DNA of 64,000 nucleotides, taken from Pilaira anomala. Taxonomy: Eukaryota > Mucoromycota > Mucoromycetes > Mucorales > Mucoraceae. The notes beneath the pieces were generated by a model. That model did not search any database. It was given only the letters and a program-made list of their open reading frames with translations, and was not told the DNA's origin. The DNA is taken from positions 307,501 to 371,500 of the forward strand of contig JAIXMQ010000010.1 in NCBI GenBank assembly GCA_025716855.1, read 5' to 3'. The translations under genes were made by a program, and so were the position numbers. This document shows positions 60,024 to 64,000 of the stretch, in pieces; position 1 is the first letter of the stretch, and every line of letters begins with the position of its first letter.

Positions 60024-60093
60024 GCTGGTATAGTATAGTGGCAGTACATCGTGTTGTGGCCGCGTCGACGCAGGTTCGATTCCTGCTACCAGC
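60024..60093 (+). tRNA. tRNA-His (anticodon GUG)
   Basis: 70 nt plus discriminator A at 60094, no intron. Acceptor GCTGGTA / TACCAGC is fully paired, D arm GTAT/GTAC, anticodon loop TTGTGGC (GUG), T arm GCAGG-TTCGATT-CCTGC. The first anticodon-stem pair is T-T, otherwise normal. A TTTCTTTTT terminator follows. The extra 5' G of tRNA-His is not encoded (base -1 is A) and must be added after transcription. Confidence 0.94.
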
Positions 60094-60411
60094 ATTTCTT
60101 TTTGTTTATTTTTTCATCTTGTGGTGCGTGTAGACCAAGTCGATGCTTCGCTGCAGAAATGAGGCGTATAGTCAAGAAGAAAGCTTTGTAGTGTTATATT
60201 TTGATAGTCTAGGTAAGTTGAAAGATATAAGGTGTATAAAATATAGTCTTCGTGAGCATCAGCTCCTGTTGCATAAGTAGAATGACTTAAAATGTTATTA
60301 TTTATAATAAAAAAAGGATAAAAATTACTACACCTCCAATGCAAATTTATGACACGTACCAAGAATTAACCCAAAATCATCAAATATAATCACCAAATAT
60401 GAAAAAGTTCT

Positions 60412-60455
60412 GTTAAAACACTTGTTAAAACACTTGTTAAAACACTTGTAAAACC
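60412..60455. repeat. Tandem 12-bp repeat
   Basis: Three full copies and one partial copy of GTTAAAACACTT. Confidence 0.85.
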
Positions 60456-60627
60456 TAAAAACAAACAATTCTTGAAATATAGTTTTGAAATTTTGTAAGT
60501 GAATTCCTTTTTAAACAAATCTACATTTACATTAAATAGAATGCACGGAACTAACAATTAATAAGAACATGTATTGATAGTTTTTATTGTGTACATTGTA
60601 AGATTTTTTTTGTTAAGATGCATCTCA

Positions 60628-60985
60628 AGGGATGTGAGCTGTACGGCAAAGGTACAAGCAAGCTGTTTTCTTCTAATAATTGTATAACAAATAACTAGTA
60701 GCTAGCTGTGTGTATACCCTTAGACTGTTCAACCGACGCTGTACCGGTAATCCGTACAGTCAAGGTATAAGCTGAGGCCTTCTTTCAGAGGTGTCTCAGA
60801 GCAGTAGTTAGTTAAGGAACCAACATAAACACCTTTCTAGCTGGTATACATTTTGGTCTATTACTCGCCTGGCCGGCTGGACGGTCAGGAGCTAATCAGT
60901 TGAACACTACCTCTTTTTTGAAAGTAGCCTGATTGCTTATGAGAACTGCAAAGTTGGTGGTTGTGGATGCCCTCATAAATGATAT
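60628..60985 (+). ncRNA. Candidate structured non-coding RNA, class unknown
   Basis: This block is visibly richer in G and C than the surrounding sequence but has no sustained open frame. Hairpins can be drawn: CCTGGCCG / CGGTCAGG with a six-base loop (60868-60889, one G-U), CTGTAC / GTACAG with a nine-base loop (60739-60759), and a weaker one near 60639-60662 (CTGTAC / GTACAAG). I see no U1, U2, U4, U5, U6, U3, SRP or 5S signature. It might be an RNase P/MRP-like, telomerase-like or snoRNA gene, or an unstable mRNA. The strand is a guess. Confidence 0.3.
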
Positions 60986-62043
60986 TTGAATATGCTTTTT
61001 ATAGTTGTAAAAATTATTTCTGAACAGTTTGTTTATAGTTTTGCTGTCTTATACGTTCATTTTATATTAGAGCGTTATTAATTTTATATATGCCTTGCAT
61101 GCTTGCGTAAATACTTTAGGGGAAAATAATTTGATTTTGAGAAATAGTGCACAGGTAAATTGGTTAAAGAAAAAATGAAAGCGGTTATTTTTCTCAACGT
61201 TTATAAAGAAACTGCTTGTTTTTTATTAGAAGGTCGATTTCATTGCGTGCTAGCTCTGTTCTCATTTGTATGTAAAACCACTATTCTTGTCTGGTGCTGT
61301 ACTCTGTCATAGTCAGTGAATTCAGTAAAATAGTTTCGTTCGTCTGGTAGAGTATTTTTGAATTCATATATGTATGTGTAAGCAAACACTGTAACTAACT
61401 TTATTTTTTACATTATAAAGGTCATTCTTCAAGTTGAGACAATATAGCTATGAGGATTTACGACAAATCTTTAGGTATTATTCATAGTCCTAAATGAAGA
61501 GCACATCCCTTTTCATAATGAAAAAAAAAAGAACAGTTCTTTTTTTTTAATGTAGATAAATCTGTCATAATTTATACTTTAAAGGCACCTGTTTATTCGA
61601 TATTTTACTATATACACTTCTTGTTCTGGCATAAATGAAGTATAGTGATATCATTTTTAAACTTATTGACCAAGAAAAAAAAAGTATAATCATGTGTTGC
61701 GACTAATGTGAGTTTTGTGCCCAGAAAATGAGTGCAGATCATATGTAAAAGTTGCACTAAAAAAAAATAAAGCTTATTTTATTCAAACCAAAAAATGATA
61801 TCATAAAGCATATCAGAAAATGAGTCCCCCCTTTTTTTTTGTATAAAGCTTGTTTATTATAAAAGAGTTTATGTTACAGGTTTAAAAAAGGAAAATATTA
61901 TATGTAATAAAAATGATATGTATGAGATACCACTAAAAAAAATAGAGGGTAGTAGATGAGATAATTTAAGCTTTTGAGTGGATTCTGTTAAAAAAAATTA
62001 GGTTAAGTAACATGAAAGAAGTTGTTTTTATTAAATGCATAAC

Positions 62044-62292
62044 TTACCAGCAACAACATGCATCACATACACAACAACAACCGATAGCAGCCAAACAATT
62101 GGTAAGACAACCTGCACCACCTCTTAACCTTAATAAAATTGAACCAGATTCTTCTTTATGTTGGCATTGCTCTGAATTTTGTTCAGGGTAACCCTTATTT
62201 GTTTGAGTAGTTGACATATTTTCCATAGTAGGATAAGGGGCAGAGTTGTTCATTTTAGCCATAGGGATTTCAGTAGTAGTAGCTGTATTCAT
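62044..62292 (-). CDS. Small CYSTM-type cysteine-rich tail protein
   Basis: 82 aa from the ATG at 62292. The N-terminus is polar (Thr/Asn/Gln-rich), followed by LLRLRGGAGCLTNCLAAIGC and then CVCDACCCW. The ending is a CYSTM module, a Cys-rich membrane-associated tail found in stress-tolerance proteins of fungi and plants (yeast relatives are plasma-membrane proteins). I use the internal ATG because the frame upstream (to 62469) is unlike the family and lies in the leader. The stop overlaps a perfect splice donor: TGC TGG TAA contains TG-GTAAGT. Splicing to the AG at 61986-61985 would make TG-A, also a stop, so either form ends here within one residue. Confidence 0.75.
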   Translation of the reverse strand: MNTATTTEIPMAKMNNSAPYPTMENMSTTQTNKGYPEQNSEQCQHKEESGSILLRLRGGAGCLTNCLAAIGCCCVCDACCCW

Positions 62293-62590
62293 TGTTTTTG
62301 TTTTGTAAGAGAATTGTTTTTTTATTATTAAAGAGAAGAAGAAAAGCTTATTAAAATCTGACTTTAATATATACTTTTTTTTTAAATTGCATAAGGTAAC
62401 ACGAATGATGTAGGTTACACTTTTACGTTTCTCTTGGCGTAGCACACAATTAATAGAAAAAGGCGTCATTTACCGAAATCCATTTTCTTCAAGTGACATA
62501 AGGTACGTCATGTAGAGTAGTAGAAAAAAGAAATTTTATATATATAATTATATTAACAAAAAAAAAAAAAGAAAAAGAAAAAAAAAGTAT

Positions 62591-63988
62591 TTAAATAGTG
62601 GCAGCAGTGGAATCAGTAATAATACTATTACTTTCTTCAGGAGAAGTCCCATAAGTAATTGCACCATTAACTTCATCATCATCTCTTTTGAAAAGAGAAG
62701 ACCAGTATTTGACTTTAGTAGCGTCAGGCATCAATACACCACCATCATCAACCAAATCTTTATCTTTCATAGGATCATAAAGATCATTTGTAAAAGAGTC
62801 TCTATCCGAGTTGAAATAATCCCATATACTATAAGTTTTATCTTGAGGATGATGTTTTGATCTTTCAGCTTCACTATTAAATAAAAATGTACCAAATTGA
62901 CAAGAATAAACATGATAATGTAAATCAATCAGCATTTTTTCGTTAAATTCAAATCTTGTAGGGTGTGAACATAATAATTGATAAACACAATCCAAGAATT
63001 GATGAAATACTGGACTCGTTTCTCTTTGATAATAATTTGATTTGTAGAATTTGTTTTGCATATCCTTAATTGTATTTGTTGCTGCATTTCCACCTGTATG
63101 TGCTAAATTTACAAAGTATTTCTCATTTGATAAATGTCCACATCGATCTTCAAACTTATGTCCAAATGATACCCAATCTTTTTCAATTAATACTTGAAAT
63201 CCTTCAAATGTGCGATAATATGGATCCAAACATAATTCACTTAATGATACAAGTTGTGATGTACGGTCCCATCCATCAGAACAATGGACCAATACATGTG
63301 AGTTATAAACATGTACGCTTTTTACTATAGTCATCGTTCCTTCCATCACCATCGTAATATGCTTTAACCAACCAGATCTTTGTAGCGCTCCTTTATTCAC
63401 TTGTCCACCTGAAGATTCCATACCCTGCATAGCTATTTTTTTTTTCATATATGAATATACAAGTTAATTAATTTAATCTTTTCTCGTACCTTCGCTAAGC
63501 TTGGCTAAACTATCTCGCATTACATGAATATTATCAATTGCAACATAAATCTTTTTACAATTACGATAATGATCCATATTTTCTGTTCCCGCACCTCTTG
63601 CTACATTACCTACAGCATTCGCCATAGGTCGAGCATCTACAATTAAATTAGCTGCTGTAGAACCATATACCGTTTCTCCATTAGGTCCTGTAGGTACATT
63701 AGTAGAAAAGATAGCTTCTATTAATTTCTCGTCTTGAATTGATCGTGCTTGCTTAAACCCAACAAGTGGCTGACTGCTTCTAGTGATAGTAGCCTGAAAG
63801 TTTTAATTTTTTTTCGTTAGAGGACTATTTTAATATTTACACATATTTTCATTACTTACGGCGTTGTGCCAATGCATATAGGATAATGCAGGAATTCTAG
63901 CTTTACTACGATACTTTGCAGCATAATTAAGCGTATTATCACTTATTTTAGAAGGTACAACCATAATACGAGGATAAGTAGGTGAATA
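62591..63988 (-). CDS. Myotubularin-family phosphoinositide 3-phosphatase, partial
   Basis: C-terminal part only; the gene runs off the right end of the window (minus strand, N-terminus beyond 64000). Exons seen: 63988-63860, 63793-63490, 63432-62591, with phases that agree. The signature P-loop is VHCSDGWDRTSQL (CX5R: C-S-D-G-W-D-R). Family stretches before it are RIPALSYMHWHN, ATITRSSQPLVG and DARPMANAVGN; after it come GFQVLIEKDWVSFGHKFEDRCGH and FHQFLDCVYQL. It removes the 3-phosphate from PI3P and PI(3,5)P2 on endosomes and vacuoles; the yeast member is Ymr1. The catalytic Cys, Asp and Arg are all present, so it should be active. The C-terminal 50 residues are acidic and not conserved. 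Confidence 0.93.
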
Positions 63989-64000
63989 CTAACAAAAAAG

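Larger units (their letters stand above)
60094..62043. other. Intergenic between tRNA-His and CYSTM gene
   Basis: No protein gene recognised. Contains a 12-bp tandem repeat (60412-60455), a GC-richer structured patch (60628-60985), and otherwise AT-rich sequence. Confidence 0.55.

Noticed and set aside
60412..60455. Possible CRISPR-like array
   Set aside because: The 12-bp units are directly joined with no spacers; a simple tandem repeat in a eukaryotic genome.

Overview
The window is nuclear DNA of an early-diverging fungus, most likely a Mucoromycota species (Mucorales type). The evidence is an AT-rich sequence with short spliceosomal introns (about 50-190 bp, several with TACTAAC-like branch sites), very long poly(dA:dT) runs, and a fungal gene set (GWT1, DUF3020 protein, CYSTM protein, SPX-type phosphate permease). 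It also carries genes typically missing from yeasts (TTLL12-like, Rab32-like, vezatin-like, GCLM, FAR1-type zinc finger). I rebuilt the gene models by hand from splice sites; for nearly all of them the joined exon lengths are an exact multiple of three.

Layout. 1-3937: no gene seen. 3938-9397: hypothetical protein (+), then IRC3-type mitochondrial helicase, BAG-domain co-chaperone and cytochrome b561 (all -). 10380-19314: glutamate-cysteine ligase modifier subunit (+), tRNA-Leu(UAG) (-), ribosomal protein eS25 (+), LRR protein (-), GWT1 (+). 19770-28801: CHD1 remodeler, CCDC174-like protein and F-box protein (all +). 28982-35715: transposase remnant (-), FCP1 CTD phosphatase (-), TTLL12-like protein (+), FAR1-type zinc-finger protein (-). 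36036-41587: gamma-glutamyltransferase and TAF4 (both +). 42574-52239: tRNA-Lys(CUU) (-), C2H2/DUF3020 protein (+), vezatin/Inp2-like protein (+), SURF1 (-), Nop6-like RRM protein (+), orphan membrane protein (+), Rab32-like GTPase (-), UQCC2/Cbp6-like factor (-), NDUFA12 (-). 52240-56483: gene-poor, with one eroded two-exon gene. 56484-64000: SPX phosphate permease (+), tRNA-His(GUG) (+), a GC-richer structured candidate ncRNA, CYSTM protein (-), and a myotubularin phosphatase (-) whose N-terminus lies beyond the window.

Shared themes are transcription and chromatin (CHD1, TAF4, FCP1), respiratory-chain biogenesis (SURF1, UQCC2-like, NDUFA12, plus IRC3 for mtDNA), glutathione metabolism (GCLM, GGT), and membrane or organelle traffic (Rab32-like, vezatin-like, myotubularin). 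The genes are not arranged as operons; most neighbours are divergent or convergent pairs 25-250 bp apart.

The most unusual signal is upstream of the tRNA genes. All three carry CACGTG-type hexamers at an exact 11-bp period, with the promoter-proximal copy 58-61 bp from the mature 5' end. Other points of note are microexons of 10, 14 and 22 nt coding for motif cores, two start codons isolated as ATG-only coding exons, a GC-AG intron, T-tract/A-tract junctions inside several introns, and a candidate structured RNA near 60.6-61.0 kb.
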